Source: CAYMEK01 sp964389305
Lineage (GTDB): Bacteria > Spirochaetota > Spirochaetia > SZUA-6 > DRHE01
Direction of reading: 5' to 3'
Assembly: GCA_964389305.1 (NCBI GenBank)
Contig: CAYMEK010000042.1
Span: 1 to 38,201 of the forward strand
Length of the DNA: 38,201 nucleotides
This document shows, piece by piece, positions 24,464-32,533 of the stretch (its first letter is position 1; each line of letters opens with the position of its first letter). Position numbers and translations under genes: made by a program. The notes under the pieces are model-generated. The model was not told the DNA's origin. It made no database searches and saw only the letters and a list, made by a program, of their open reading frames with translations.

Positions 24464-25433
24464 GAAGGGTAATCTCCCTGATCAGGGAGGCTGGATCAAT
24501 TCGTATATCTTTGAGCCGAATACGATGGGGCAGAACCAAAGCGGCCAGCTCGAGGAGGTCCTGGTCGATGCAGTAGCTGCGGCCGCGTACCACCGCGTAC
24601 GCCCTGGCCGCCTTTACCAGCATCAGGCTGGCCCGGGGCGAACAGCCCAGCTCGATTCCCCGGTGGCGCCGGGTGGACACGGAGACCGCCACCGCCACCT
24701 GCAGCAGCCGTTCGTCGCAGAATACCTTCTCCACAGTGCTGCGGGCCGCAAGCACCTCCGCCTTGGTGCAGCAGGGCTTCAGACGAGGCATAATCCTGGC
24801 CGCAGGGTCTTCACGTACGATCCCGATCTCCTCCTCTTCGGCCGGATAGCCGATGCTGATGCGCATGAGAAAACGATCGAGCTGGGCCAGCGGAAGGGGA
24901 TAGGTGCCGTCGGTTTCCACAGGATTCTGGGTGGCAATCACGAAGAACAGGGGATCCAGGGTGTGGGTCTTGTTGCCTACGGTAACCTGGTTCTCCGCCA
25001 TGACTTCCAGCAGGGCGGACTGCACCTTGGGAGTGGTCCGGTTGATCTCGTCGGCCAGAACGATATTAGCAAATACCGGTCCGGGCTTGAACACGAAGCG
25101 GCGATGCTCGGGATCGAAGATATCCACCCCCGTGATGTCATAGGGGAGAAGATCCGGCGTAAACTGGATGCGCCTGAAGGTGACGGGCTTGCCGCCCTTT
25201 TCCCGGGCGATCAGCCGGGCGGCTGTCTTGGCCAGGGTGGTTTTGCCCAGGCCGGGCACGTCTTCCAGCAGCACGTGTCCTGCGGCCAGCAGACCGGCTG
25301 TCAGATATTCGAGAACACGTCGCTTGCCACGGATCACCCGCTCCAACCCATCGACCAGGTGAGTGGTCAGGATATGAGCCCTCTCGACCTCTCTGTGCAG
25401 CTGTTTCGATATGTTCAGGTCCGTGGTGCTCAC
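24438..25433 (-). CDS. MoxR-family AAA+ ATPase
   Basis: 331 residues starting at GTG 25433. Walker A 'EDVPGLGKTTLAK' (~57-69), Walker B 'NIVLADEINRTTPKVQSALLE', sensor 'FVIATQNPVETDGTYPLPLAQLDRF' and a C-terminal lid domain ('GCSPRASLMLVKAARAYAV') are all present. MoxR proteins are chaperone-like ATPases that act on vWA partners, which fits the DUF58 gene that overlaps its 3' end. It is the first gene of the MoxR-DUF58-TgpA-TPR operon. Confidence 0.96.
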   Translation of the reverse strand: MSTTDLNISKQLHREVERAHILTTHLVDGLERVIRGKRRVLEYLTAGLLAAGHVLLEDVPGLGKTTLAKTAARLIAREKGGKPVTFRRIQFTPDLLPYDITGVDIFDPEHRRFVFKPGPVFANIVLADEINRTTPKVQSALLEVMAENQVTVGNKTHTLDPLFFVIATQNPVETDGTYPLPLAQLDRFLMRISIGYPAEEEEIGIVREDPAARIMPRLKPCCTKAEVLAARSTVEKVFCDERLLQVAVAVSVSTRRHRGIELGCSPRASLMLVKAARAYAVVRGRSYCIDQDLLELAALVLPHRIRLKDIRIDPASLIREITLHELSRIAY

Positions 25434-25477
25434 CTTGGAGTCCTAGCTTATCAGGTTAGAAAGGCAATGGCTACGGT

Positions 25478-25945
25478 TCAGCTTTGCAGGGCCGGGTAGT
25501 TGCTGAGAAGCTGGCCCCGCAGCTCGGCGGTCAGGGTTTCCAGGCGCTTCAGGTTGAAGGGAAAGGTGTAGGCTACGAAACGGCGGAGGATATACTGGGT
25601 CCTGTCCTTCACGATCTTGTGGGGGAGCAAACCCGAAACTCCCAACCTTTCCTTGAGCACGGGCAGCAGGAACCTGCGGACCAGGACGGTGAAGCGCCCC
25701 AATTCATCGACGGCCTGGTAGATGAACCACTCGTCGCCAAGGTGAATCGATTGCAGGGCTACCAGCTCGCGGATCATTCTTAGAGTTCTGAAATCTATGG
25801 GCAGCCCGTCGATGATTATGGCAAACCAGGTCCGGTCGAAATGCTCCTCGAAGACCTGTTTGATTCTGCGGATCAGGGGCAGAAGGGTGTCGTTGTTCCG
25901 GTCGACGAGCTCCTGGCGCTCGAACTCGGGATAAACTACCAGCAC
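25478..25945 (-). CDS. Conserved hypothetical protein, 155 residues
   Basis: Starts at GTG 25945 with GAGGAG about 10 nt upstream. No signal peptide or membrane helix. The sequence is rich in charged helices, with 'IIIDGLPIDFRTLRMIRELVAL', 'HLGDEWFIYQAVDELGRFTVLVRRFLLPVLKER' and 'RRFVAYTFPFNLKRLETLTAEL'. I recognise no catalytic motif or known family. It precedes the MoxR operon by 45 nt on the same strand and could be part of it. Cytoplasmic location is inferred. Confidence 0.7.
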   Translation of the reverse strand: MLVVYPEFERQELVDRNNDTLLPLIRRIKQVFEEHFDRTWFAIIIDGLPIDFRTLRMIRELVALQSIHLGDEWFIYQAVDELGRFTVLVRRFLLPVLKERLGVSGLLPHKIVKDRTQYILRRFVAYTFPFNLKRLETLTAELRGQLLSNYPALQS

Positions 25946-26008
25946 GGCAGCTTTCGCTCCTCAAAGCAATGTTCGGTATGCTCGCGGGCGGCCTTGACGC
26001 CTTTCTTG

Positions 26009-26037
26009 TTGACAAGGGGCAAAGAGGGCGCTACCTT
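26009..26037 (+). promoter_or_regulatory. Promoter for the 2Fe-2S ferredoxin; near-leaderless mRNA
   Basis: TTGACA (26009-26014), 17 bp spacer, TACCTT (26032-26037). The -35 is perfect and the -10 is weak. ATG codons at 26039 and 26045 lie 1 and 7 nt after the -10 box, so the second would be at the predicted transcription start. Confidence 0.5.
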
Positions 26038-26038
26038 C

Positions 26039-26326
26039 ATGGCCATGATCCGAATCAGGGGACGGGAAGGGGCGATTGCCTCCAGCCCGGTAGTGTCGAT
26101 TCTCAATCTCCTGCAGCGTGAGGGAGTATCTATAGAAACGGAATGCGGGGGCCGGGCGCACTGCGGGCGCTGCCTGATCCGGGTCCTAAGCGGTGTCGAT
26201 TGGATGAGCAGGAAAACTCCGGCCGAGATCTCCCGCCTCGAGGCCCTGGGGGCGGGGGAGGATCTACGCCTGGCCTGTCAAAGCTACACCCGCGGCGACA
26301 TCGAGATCGAGATCCTCCATCCCTGA
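26039..26326 (+). CDS. 2Fe-2S ferredoxin
   Basis: 95 residues (93 from the ATG at 26045, which is likelier if the mRNA is leaderless). The plant-type 2Fe-2S motif is visible: C-x5-C-x2-C ('ECGGRAHCGRCLI'), with a fourth Cys in 'LRLACQSY'. The domain fills the whole protein. It is a small soluble electron carrier, partner unknown; the nearest candidate is the NuoEF-type complex in this window, but not in the same operon. Its stop is 4 bp from the stop of the convergent rdgB gene. Confidence 0.9.
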   Translation: MAMIRIRGREGAIASSPVVSILNLLQREGVSIETECGGRAHCGRCLIRVLSGVDWMSRKTPAEISRLEALGAGEDLRLACQSYTRGDIEIEILHP

Positions 26327-26330
26327 CCGT

Positions 26331-26942
26331 CTAAAAGCCCGGCGTTTCCAGCAGGCCCAGGATCCTGCGGGCGGCTTTCCCCCGGTGAGAAATCTTGTCC
26401 TTCTCGGCGTTGTTGAGCTGCGCTACCGTCTTTCCCCTCTCCGGCAGGTAGACGATGGGATCGTAGCCGAAGCCGCCCGATCCGGCAGGCTCTTCCGCCA
26501 GCAACCCTGAAAAGGTTTCCTGGACGGCTACGAAGCGCTTTTCATCGATTACGACCACCATACAGCACAAGAAGCAGCAGCTTCGATCCTCGATTCCCCG
26601 TGCTCGAGACAGAAGATAGGCGTTTCGATCCTCGTCGGAGAGCTTTGTTTTTCCATCAGCCGAGCCGTAGCGGGAGGAGTAGAGCCCGGGCTCTCCGCCC
26701 AGGGCGGCGACCTCCAGGCCCGAATCGTCGGCCAGCACCGGATGCCGGACCAGCCGGTACAGATGCATGGCCTTCCCCAGAGCGTTCTCCAGGTAGCTTC
26801 TCCCGCTCTCCTCATAACAGAGGGATTGGCCGACTTCGGAGGGAGAGCGCAGACTGTAGCGGGAAAACAGCCGCGAGAACTCGTGTATCTTATGGACATT
26901 GTTCGTGGCTGCAATCAACAGCCTCTGATGGTCGCAAGCCAT
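26331..26942 (-). CDS. rdgB: XTP/dITP diphosphatase (RdgB/HAM1)
   Basis: 203 residues, the usual length. Diagnostic motifs are 'IAATNNVHKIHEF', 'GRSYLENALGKA', 'PVLADDSGLEVAALGGEPGLYSSRYG', 'GGFGYDPIVYLPE' and 'EKDKISHRGKAARRI'. The enzyme hydrolyses deaminated purine nucleoside triphosphates (ITP, dITP, XTP) to monophosphates plus pyrophosphate, keeping them out of DNA and RNA. The start at 26942 has no ribosome site but follows a consensus promoter by 12 nt. Confidence 0.97.
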   Translation of the reverse strand: MACDHQRLLIAATNNVHKIHEFSRLFSRYSLRSPSEVGQSLCYEESGRSYLENALGKAMHLYRLVRHPVLADDSGLEVAALGGEPGLYSSRYGSADGKTKLSDEDRNAYLLSRARGIEDRSCCFLCCMVVVIDEKRFVAVQETFSGLLAEEPAGSGGFGYDPIVYLPERGKTVAQLNNAEKDKISHRGKAARRILGLLETPGF

Positions 26943-26954
26943 ATCGGCGGCTCT

Positions 26955-26982
26955 ATTGTACCGAGATTCTCGGACCCGTCAA
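26955..26982 (-). promoter_or_regulatory. Consensus promoter for rdgB; very short leader
   Basis: On the minus strand: TTGACG (complement 26977-26982), 16 bp spacer, TACAAT (complement 26955-26960). The ATG lies 12 nt after the -10 box, leaving a leader of about 5 nt with no room for a Shine-Dalgarno. Confidence 0.7.
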
Positions 26983-27269
26983 CTCACTGGAGACAAGACG
27001 AATCGTTTGGCTCATCCCCACAGGACGTTGAGTATTCCCGTGTCGAGTTTCTCAGAACGTCTTGCAGCAGAGAGGGCAGAGGGGCACAGGCAGCGCGTTG
27101 TTGCTGTTGCCCGCCGGTTGCCTCCCCCCAGGCGGCGATATACGATGTGAAGAGATCGAGTCAGGGATTCGGCCGCGGAAGGCCTCTGAGCGGTCGCGCT
27201 TCGATGCTCGCCCGACTCGAAAGCAGCGGTCGATAGAACTCACGAGCTAATCGGCGCTGAGGGTCCTTC
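26983..27269. other. Noncoding gap with a long-range stem
   Basis: No convincing gene. A stem pairs 27156-27162 plus 27164-27166 with 27211-27220 (10 bp, one bulged A), enclosing 44 nt that contain smaller hairpin potential. A short hairpin (GCCT, six C, AGGC) lies near 27118-27134. I checked for a tRNA T-loop and did not find one. It could be a 5' leader of the downstream plus-strand gene. Confidence 0.35.
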
Positions 27270-28148
27270 GTGAATATGAATGCGGAAAATAAGGACGGCG
27301 TGCGTGTTTCCCTACTGTATCATTCGGGGTCCGGGGGAACGAAGCTCGTCGCGGAGCTTCTCGGCGAGATTCTTTCGGCGAAGCATAGAACGCGGGTAAC
27401 GAGCATCTACGATCCAAAGTCCGCCGGCGCGATCTCAGAATCCGATCTCCTCGTGTTCTGCTTTCCGACATATTACTTGAAGCCGTCACCTTCGATGGCG
27501 GAATTCATCTACAGCCTCCGTCCCTCCGAGCCGCCGCGAACAGCCTACATTGTCGCGACCGCCGAGCTGTATTCCGAAAATTGCGTTCGGACCTGCGCGC
27601 TCTCGCTTAAAAAGCGAGGGATCAGGGTAGCGGGCTCGAGGGTGATCCGTGCCCCGGGCAGCGACGTCACCTGTCTGGTTCCTGCTTGGCTGTGCCCGTG
27701 GTTGTACCGCTTCGAGAGGGGTTTCCAGGGCAAGCTCCTGTCCATCGCCGACGAGATTCATGCGCTCCTGCTCAACGACCGTCCGCGAGAAAGAATCCCG
27801 GCCAGTAAATGGTATACACCGCTCACCCAGTTACTTCAGTACCTGTTTTTCAATAGACTCGACATGTGGAGGAAGAAGATCCGAATCCTCCCGGAGCGCT
27901 GCACGCAATGCGGGGCATGCGCAGCGGGGTGCGACAGAAAAGCATGGATCAGGGAGGGCGATGCATTACATCATCTGCATGAACACTGCGAATTGTGCAT
28001 GCGTTGCATCCATCGGTGTCCTCAAAAAGCGATCGTGCTCATCGAAGGGCTCAAGGACAATCCGAGGCTCGACCAGCGCCTGTATGGAAGGCTGAAAGAC
28101 GAAGCGAGAAAGCAATTGCGCGACGCTGGAGTGGACTTCGGATTCTAG
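27270..28148 (+). CDS. EFR1-type flavodoxin/ferredoxin fusion protein
   Basis: 292 residues from GTG 27270, with GAGGG about 6 nt upstream (ATG 27276 is an alternative). The N-terminal ~150 residues are flavodoxin-like: 'LLYHSGSGGTKLVAELLG' is the FMN phosphate loop and 'DLLVFCFPTYYLKPSPSMAEFI' the second strand. The C-terminal part holds two 4Fe-4S motifs, 'CTQCGACAAGC' and 'CELCMRCIHRCP'. This is the EFR1 family of anaerobes, thought to shuttle electrons within one polypeptide. Partner unknown; it stands alone between an upstream gap and a transporter operon. Confidence 0.9.
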   Translation: MNMNAENKDGVRVSLLYHSGSGGTKLVAELLGEILSAKHRTRVTSIYDPKSAGAISESDLLVFCFPTYYLKPSPSMAEFIYSLRPSEPPRTAYIVATAELYSENCVRTCALSLKKRGIRVAGSRVIRAPGSDVTCLVPAWLCPWLYRFERGFQGKLLSIADEIHALLLNDRPRERIPASKWYTPLTQLLQYLFFNRLDMWRKKIRILPERCTQCGACAAGCDRKAWIREGDALHHLHEHCELCMRCIHRCPQKAIVLIEGLKDNPRLDQRLYGRLKDEARKQLRDAGVDFGF

Positions 28149-28315
28149 ATCTGTCTAACACTCATCTTCAAGTAGTCGAACTTCAGTCCGCTTGAACGAC
28201 AATTCGTTCTTCCAACCTGAGATTCACATCGTGGCTCGTAACCTGCATCCTCCTGTAAAAAGCTCGCCCCGTTTGCGATTGTCGATCCTGTGCAGGGCCT
28301 CGTCCAAGTATTCCC

Positions 28316-28346
28316 TCAGAATCGGGGAGCCGAATGTCTGATTTTT
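28316..28346 (+). terminator. Intrinsic terminator candidate
   Basis: TCAGA (28316-28320) pairs with TCTGA (28337-28341) and TCGG (28322-28325) pairs with CCGA (28330-28333), with an internal bulge. Five T follow (28342-28346). It lies about 170 nt after the EFR1-type gene. Confidence 0.5.
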
Positions 28347-28386
28347 AATAACGTTTTAGGATTAACCTCAACGGATTGGGGTCGGA

Positions 28387-28404
28387 ATTGTACCCACATT
28401 GTAC
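28387..28404. repeat. Direct repeat ATTGTAC with 11-bp period, operator candidate
   Basis: ATTGTAC occurs at 28387-28393 and 28398-28404, one helical turn apart, about 110 bp upstream of the sugar-binding protein start. Tandem sites on one face of the helix are a common way for a regulator to bind. No regulator gene is adjacent. Confidence 0.35.
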
Positions 28405-28509
28405 GAAATACTCCCCTATTCGCAGCTGCAGCGTATTACTTACTTTGTCATATAGGATCTTGCATGCAACGATTCACTATCACATTTATTGAGGGAGGTA
28501 GGAAATCCA

Positions 28510-29787
28510 ATGAAACGAATTACTATAATAGCCCTTACACTCGCTCTGACCGGTATACCGCTGTTCGCGACCGGACAGCAGGAAGCCCCCACAGGCAGTG
28601 CAATGAAGGCTACAAGCAACACGGTAAACGAGAATGTCACCGGCACCATTACCGTATGGCATTATTTCAGCGTGGACAGTCAGGTTCAAGAACTGAAGGA
28701 TCTTGCAGCTCTGTTCAACAAGAGCTATCCGAACGTGAAGGTGGATTATGTCTTCGTGCCGTATGATCAGCTGCCCAACAAGGTAGTTGCAGCGGCTGCC
28801 GCGAACACCGGACCGGATGTAGTGCTCTACAACGGGCCGACCATAGGTCAGCTGGTGGATGCGGACGCACTGAAGGATCTGGGCCCGTACTGGAATTCAC
28901 TTGCGGACAAGGACCTCTTTGCACCGGCGGTTATTCATTCCATCAACGGCAAACTCTACGGTGTCCAGGGCTACGTTAACCTTCTTGGCCTCTGGTACAA
29001 CAAGGACATCCTGGACAAGTTGGGCGTAAAGCCCCCAAAAACCACTTCCGAGCTTACCGCCGATATGAAGAAAGCCGTGGCGGCTGGTTACAAAGGCATC
29101 ACTCTTACCGGGAAACCCAACGACCAGGGAGAGTGGCAGGCGTATCCGTGGCTGTCGGCGTACGGCTGGTCGTACGGAAATCCGACTGCCGCAGCCGCCG
29201 AGAAGGCATACGGCCTGATGTCGTCGTGGGTAGCCGACAACCTGCTTTCGAAGATCGTCGTCACCTGGGGACAGGCTGAGCCGTTTCAGGCGTTCACGGT
29301 CGGAGATGTCGCGTTTGCCGAAAACGGAAACTGGCAACTGGGGACCGCGAAGTCTTCCGCAAAGTTCCAATACGGCGTAGTGCCCATGCCGAGCGGCTCG
29401 CAGAATGCAAAAGTGTATCTTGGCGGTGAGGCCGAATCGATCGGTGCCTTTTCCAAGAATCCGGATCTGGCCTGGGCATACCTGAAAAGCACCTACTTCA
29501 GCAAGGAAGGACAGTTGATTGCATTCCGCGATGTGGGGAGTATTCCTTCGCGCAGGGACGCCGCGCGGGATCCTGCGGTTACCAGCGATCAGCTACTTTC
29601 GCCTTTTGCCACCGAAGTCCAGAATATGGGACAGGTGTATCCGCCGGCGGTAGGACCGGTAACAGAGGTGGAAAATGCGCAACTCGCGGTGGCCCAGCAG
29701 TGGAGCGCCGTAATTGCCGGACAAACGACACCCGCGGCAGCGGCAAAAAAGGCTGTCACTGATGTACAGGCAGAGCTTGGGAAATAA
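28510..29787 (+). CDS. Family 1 sugar ABC transporter solute-binding protein
   Basis: 425 residues from ATG 28510, with a strong ribosome site (GAGGGAGG). The signal peptide MKRITIIALTLALTGIPLFATG runs into 'QQEAP', a style common in spirochaetes. No lipobox Cys is seen. The body has the family 1 pattern: 'GTITVWHYFS', 'LAALFNKSYPNVKVDYVFV', 'GPDVVLYNGPTIGQLVDADAL', 'GKLYGVQGYVNLLGLWYNKDIL' and 'GDVAFAENGNWQLG'. These proteins bind sugars or glycerol-phosphate compounds for ABC import. The ligand cannot be read from the sequence. Two matching permease genes follow. Confidence 0.93.
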   Translation: MKRITIIALTLALTGIPLFATGQQEAPTGSAMKATSNTVNENVTGTITVWHYFSVDSQVQELKDLAALFNKSYPNVKVDYVFVPYDQLPNKVVAAAAANTGPDVVLYNGPTIGQLVDADALKDLGPYWNSLADKDLFAPAVIHSINGKLYGVQGYVNLLGLWYNKDILDKLGVKPPKTTSELTADMKKAVAAGYKGITLTGKPNDQGEWQAYPWLSAYGWSYGNPTAAAAEKAYGLMSSWVADNLLSKIVVTWGQAEPFQAFTVGDVAFAENGNWQLGTAKSSAKFQYGVVPMPSGSQNAKVYLGGEAESIGAFSKNPDLAWAYLKSTYFSKEGQLIAFRDVGSIPSRRDAARDPAVTSDQLLSPFATEVQNMGQVYPPAVGPVTEVENAQLAVAQQWSAVIAGQTTPAAAAKKAVTDVQAELGK

Positions 29788-29797
29788 GCTTTCATAA

Positions 29798-29822
29798 GCC
29801 CGGCCGACTCGCTCGGCCGGGC
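29798..29822 (+). promoter_or_regulatory. Stem-loop between binding protein and permease genes
   Basis: GCCCGGCCGA (29798-29807) pairs perfectly with TCGGCCGGGC (29813-29822) around a 5-nt loop, 11 nt after the binding-protein stop. No U tract follows, so it probably acts as an mRNA-stabilising or attenuating structure that keeps binding protein in excess of permease. Confidence 0.65.
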
Positions 29823-29844
29823 CTGGTATTCAGAGCGATTGATT

Positions 29845-30747
29845 GTGATCAGAAGCAAGAGAGGCCATGGAGCCAGGCGCCGGGCCGGCTACTTTCTGTT
29901 CGTTATGCCCGCCGCGCTCTTCCTGATTACCCTGGCGTTGTACCCGTTCTTCAATCTCGTTTTGATGAGTCTAAGTAAAGTCTCTGCCGTGAACATCGTG
30001 CACGGCGGCTGGCCGTTCTTAGGAATCGCCAATTTTCTTGATGTCCTTCATCTTTCGGATTTCATGCTGTCATTCAAGAACACCCTCATCTTTGTGGCAA
30101 TCGTGGTGAGTATAGGAATGATCGGCGGGCTTGGTGCGGCGACAATCCTTCAGCGGCCTGGAAGACTCTCCGCGGTCGGCCTTGGGCTCATGGTCTTCAT
30201 CTGGGCTATGCCGCCGGTGGTACTGGGAAGCTTATGGAAATTTCTACTGCTTCCGCACGGCCTCTTGAACGAGGTACTTGCCGGTCTGCACCTCATCACG
30301 AAGGGGCCTCTATGGCTTGTTCAGGGCAATTTGGTTCTCGTGACCGTGGCCTCAGTGAACTCCTGGGCGGTTATACCTTTCAGTGCGATGGTGTATAGGG
30401 CGGCTCTCGTCGACATACCGACAGACCTGCTCGATGCAGCCGCGGTCGACGGCGCCTCGCAGTTCCAGCGGTTCATGCGGGTGAAGTTGCCGCTTCTTAT
30501 ACCCATCACGCTGATCCTCACGGTACTGACGGTGGTATACGCGTTCAGAAGTTTCGATTTCATTTATGTCATGACCTACGGCGGACCCGGGGTAGCAAGC
30601 ACGACACTCCCGTTCCTGAGCTACCGGCTTTCCTTCGTAAACTACAAGTATGGCTACGGGGCAGCCGTGGCGGTCATCACTATTCTTGTCGTGCTCGTGC
30701 TCGCCTTCGTCTATGTTCGGGCGACCCGAAGAATGGAGGAATCGTGA
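29845..30747 (+). CDS. Sugar ABC transporter permease (MalF/UgpA type)
   Basis: 300 residues from GTG 29845 (TTG 29839 is possible; the ribosome site is poor for both). Six predicted membrane helices. The cytoplasmic EAA loop that contacts the ATPase is 'LLDAAAVDGASQFQRFMRVKLPLLIP'. It forms a heterodimeric channel with the next permease, whose start overlaps its stop by 4 nt (GTGA). Confidence 0.93.
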   Translation: MIRSKRGHGARRRAGYFLFVMPAALFLITLALYPFFNLVLMSLSKVSAVNIVHGGWPFLGIANFLDVLHLSDFMLSFKNTLIFVAIVVSIGMIGGLGAATILQRPGRLSAVGLGLMVFIWAMPPVVLGSLWKFLLLPHGLLNEVLAGLHLITKGPLWLVQGNLVLVTVASVNSWAVIPFSAMVYRAALVDIPTDLLDAAAVDGASQFQRFMRVKLPLLIPITLILTVLTVVYAFRSFDFIYVMTYGGPGVASTTLPFLSYRLSFVNYKYGYGAAVAVITILVVLVLAFVYVRATRRMEES

Positions 30748-31583
30748 GCCGGGTGCGAAGCGACAGACAGAAAGTTGCCATGCCGCTGTCACTCATAGGC
30801 GTTGTCATTCTAATCCTCCTGTATGCAATTCCACTTTTTTGGCTGGCTGCGACTTCGTTCAAGGACAACACGGCTATCTTCGCCAATCCGGGCGGCATTG
30901 TATTTACTCCCACTTTCAGTGCCTATAAACAGATAGCCAGGGAAGGCACTCTCGGCCAGGCAACGCTCAATTCCGCCATTATCGCCTTTGGCACGACGAT
31001 ACTCACGCTTCTTATTGCCATCCCGACGGCGTACGGACTTGACCGAATACGCGGCACGGTTCTCTCGGTTGCGCTTGGCTTCCTCGTGCTCCTGCAGATG
31101 ATACCGCAGACCGCGACCATTATTCCACTTTACCGTGTGCTCGGCGCCTGGCGGCTGCTCGGAACGCTACCGGGTGTAATTCTTGCCGACAGCGCGCTGC
31201 TGCTCCCGTTCTCGGTGCTTATCCTCCGGCCGTTCGTGGGAAGCATTCCTCGCGAGGTAGAGGAAGCCGCTGCTATCGACGGCGCTAGCGGGTGGCGAAC
31301 CTTTATTCGGATCATTGTCCCGCTGATGATAAACGGCGTAGCAACTGCGGCCTCAATCGTGTTCATCCTTTCATGGGGGGAGTTTCTCTATGCCATCAGC
31401 ATCCTTACCAATCCATCCACCTATCCGATCAGTGCCCTTATAAGTCAGCAGATCTCCGCCTATGGAACAAGTTGGTCAGGGCTTATGGCACTTGCGGTAG
31501 TCGGATCGCTCCCCATCCTGATCGTGTTTGTCGTGGCCCAGCGACGCCTTGCTTCAGGCCTGTCGCTCGGAGCAGTTAAGTAG
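30744..31583 (+). CDS. Sugar ABC transporter permease (MalG/UgpE type)
   Basis: 279 residues from GTG 30744. It has the short first helix typical of this subunit, an 'AYKQIAREGTLGQATLNSAIIAFGTTIL' region and the EAA loop 'VEEAAAIDGASGWRTFIRIIVPLM'. It ends the operon. No ATP-binding gene follows, so the transporter probably shares an MsmK/UgpC-type ATPase encoded elsewhere, as is common for this family. Confidence 0.93.
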   Translation: MSRVRSDRQKVAMPLSLIGVVILILLYAIPLFWLAATSFKDNTAIFANPGGIVFTPTFSAYKQIAREGTLGQATLNSAIIAFGTTILTLLIAIPTAYGLDRIRGTVLSVALGFLVLLQMIPQTATIIPLYRVLGAWRLLGTLPGVILADSALLLPFSVLILRPFVGSIPREVEEAAAIDGASGWRTFIRIIVPLMINGVATAASIVFILSWGEFLYAISILTNPSTYPISALISQQISAYGTSWSGLMALAVVGSLPILIVFVVAQRRLASGLSLGAVK

Positions 31584-31637
31584 GTACGAACCGTACAGTT
31601 TTATGGTGATTCATCGTCTTTCGCATCAGCAGCAGCT

Positions 31638-31649
31638 GCACTGCAGTGC
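31638..31649. repeat. 12-bp perfect palindrome in the convergent gap
   Basis: GCACTGCAGTGC at 31638-31649, preceded by GCAGCTGC-like sequence, between the permease stop (31583) and the minus-strand transporter stop (31700). It could be a protein binding site or part of a bidirectional terminator; no U tract is seen. Confidence 0.3.
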
Positions 31650-31699
31650 GTCTGACTGCCATGATCTCTCCCCAATTGATAAAAACTCCACTCTTTGGA

Positions 31700-32533
31700 T
31701 TACTGGCTGCTGAGTCCACCGGCGGCGGCAATCAGAATGCGGACGCCCGCGGCACCCAGCGCCAGGGCCAGGGCTCGGAGAATCCAGGTGCTCTTGAGCC
31801 GGGCTGAAAGTACAGCCCCCAGCTGTGCTCCCGCCACGACCCCGGCCCCCAGGGCCAGCGTTCGGTGCAGACCGTGAAGAAACACCCTGCTGAGCAGATG
31901 CACGATCGTCCCTGCCAGGGTCATGAAGGCGAGGATGAAGTGGGAGGTGGCGGTCGCCACATGCACAGGGAAGGACAGCAGATGCACCAAAACCGGTACA
32001 TGAATGATGCCCCCCCCGATCCCCAGGAAACTCGACACGAATCCGACCAGGATGCTGAGGCCGACGCCGAGTAGAGGATTGAAGGTAAAGCTATAGGCGG
32101 TACCGTCGCGATCCCTGAGCAGGTGTGTTACTCCGCGGGCCGGCCTGGAACCGCTGCGCCGCGGCCCCGGTTGCGGGAAAAATCCCAAAAACCCGGCGCC
32201 GGCGACCATCAGAATGCCGAAGATCCAATCGAAAGCCCTCCGCGGGATCAGGTAGGTGGTAAAAGCCCCGGCCACCGCCCCCGGAATGCTGGCCGCGGCG
32301 AAAAGCAGGCCGGCCCGAACGTCGATGCGTCTCTGCCTGGCGTAGGCCGCCGAACCGGAGGCGGCATTCAAGAAAACCACGGCCAAGGAAATGCTGGTCA
32401 GCAGGTTTACCGGCTCCGAAGGATAGAGCAGCAGCAGAACCGGCATGAGAACGAAGCCTCCGCCGGCACCGATGAGGGTCCCGTAGGTGCCGACCGCAAA
32501 TCCTATGGGGATGAGCCACAGATGGCTGAGCAT
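31700..32533 (-). CDS. TauE/SafE-family membrane transporter
   Basis: 277 residues from ATG 32533, with GGAAGGAAGGG just upstream. About eight membrane helices. The family hallmark is visible twice: 'AVGTYGTLIGAGGGFVLMPVLL' near the N-terminus and 'VGFVSSFLGIGGGIIHVPVLV' in the middle, showing the internal duplication. TauE/SafE proteins export sulfite, sulfoacetate or related small anions. The substrate here is unknown. It stands alone, facing the transporter operon. Confidence 0.93.
   Translation of the reverse strand: MLSHLWLIPIGFAVGTYGTLIGAGGGFVLMPVLLLLYPSEPVNLLTSISLAVVFLNAASGSAAYARQRRIDVRAGLLFAAASIPGAVAGAFTTYLIPRRAFDWIFGILMVAGAGFLGFFPQPGPRRSGSRPARGVTHLLRDRDGTAYSFTFNPLLGVGLSILVGFVSSFLGIGGGIIHVPVLVHLLSFPVHVATATSHFILAFMTLAGTIVHLLSRVFLHGLHRTLALGAGVVAGAQLGAVLSARLKSTWILRALALALGAAGVRILIAAAGGLSSQ

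Larger units (their letters stand above)
28149..28509. other. 361-nt AT-richer noncoding gap upstream of the sugar transporter
   Basis: No gene supported. It contains a terminator candidate, an 11-bp direct repeat and the ribosome site of the next gene (GAGGGAGGTAGG, 28491-28502). No convincing -10/-35 pair was found; AT-rich stretches at 28341-28355 and 28434-28460 are the likeliest promoter sites. Confidence 0.5.

Noticed and set aside
27060..27250. Possible tRNA or other classical RNA gene in the gap before the EFR1-type gene
   Set aside because: No T-loop consensus, no acceptor stem pairing and no CCA end could be matched; only the stem at 27156-27220 remains.
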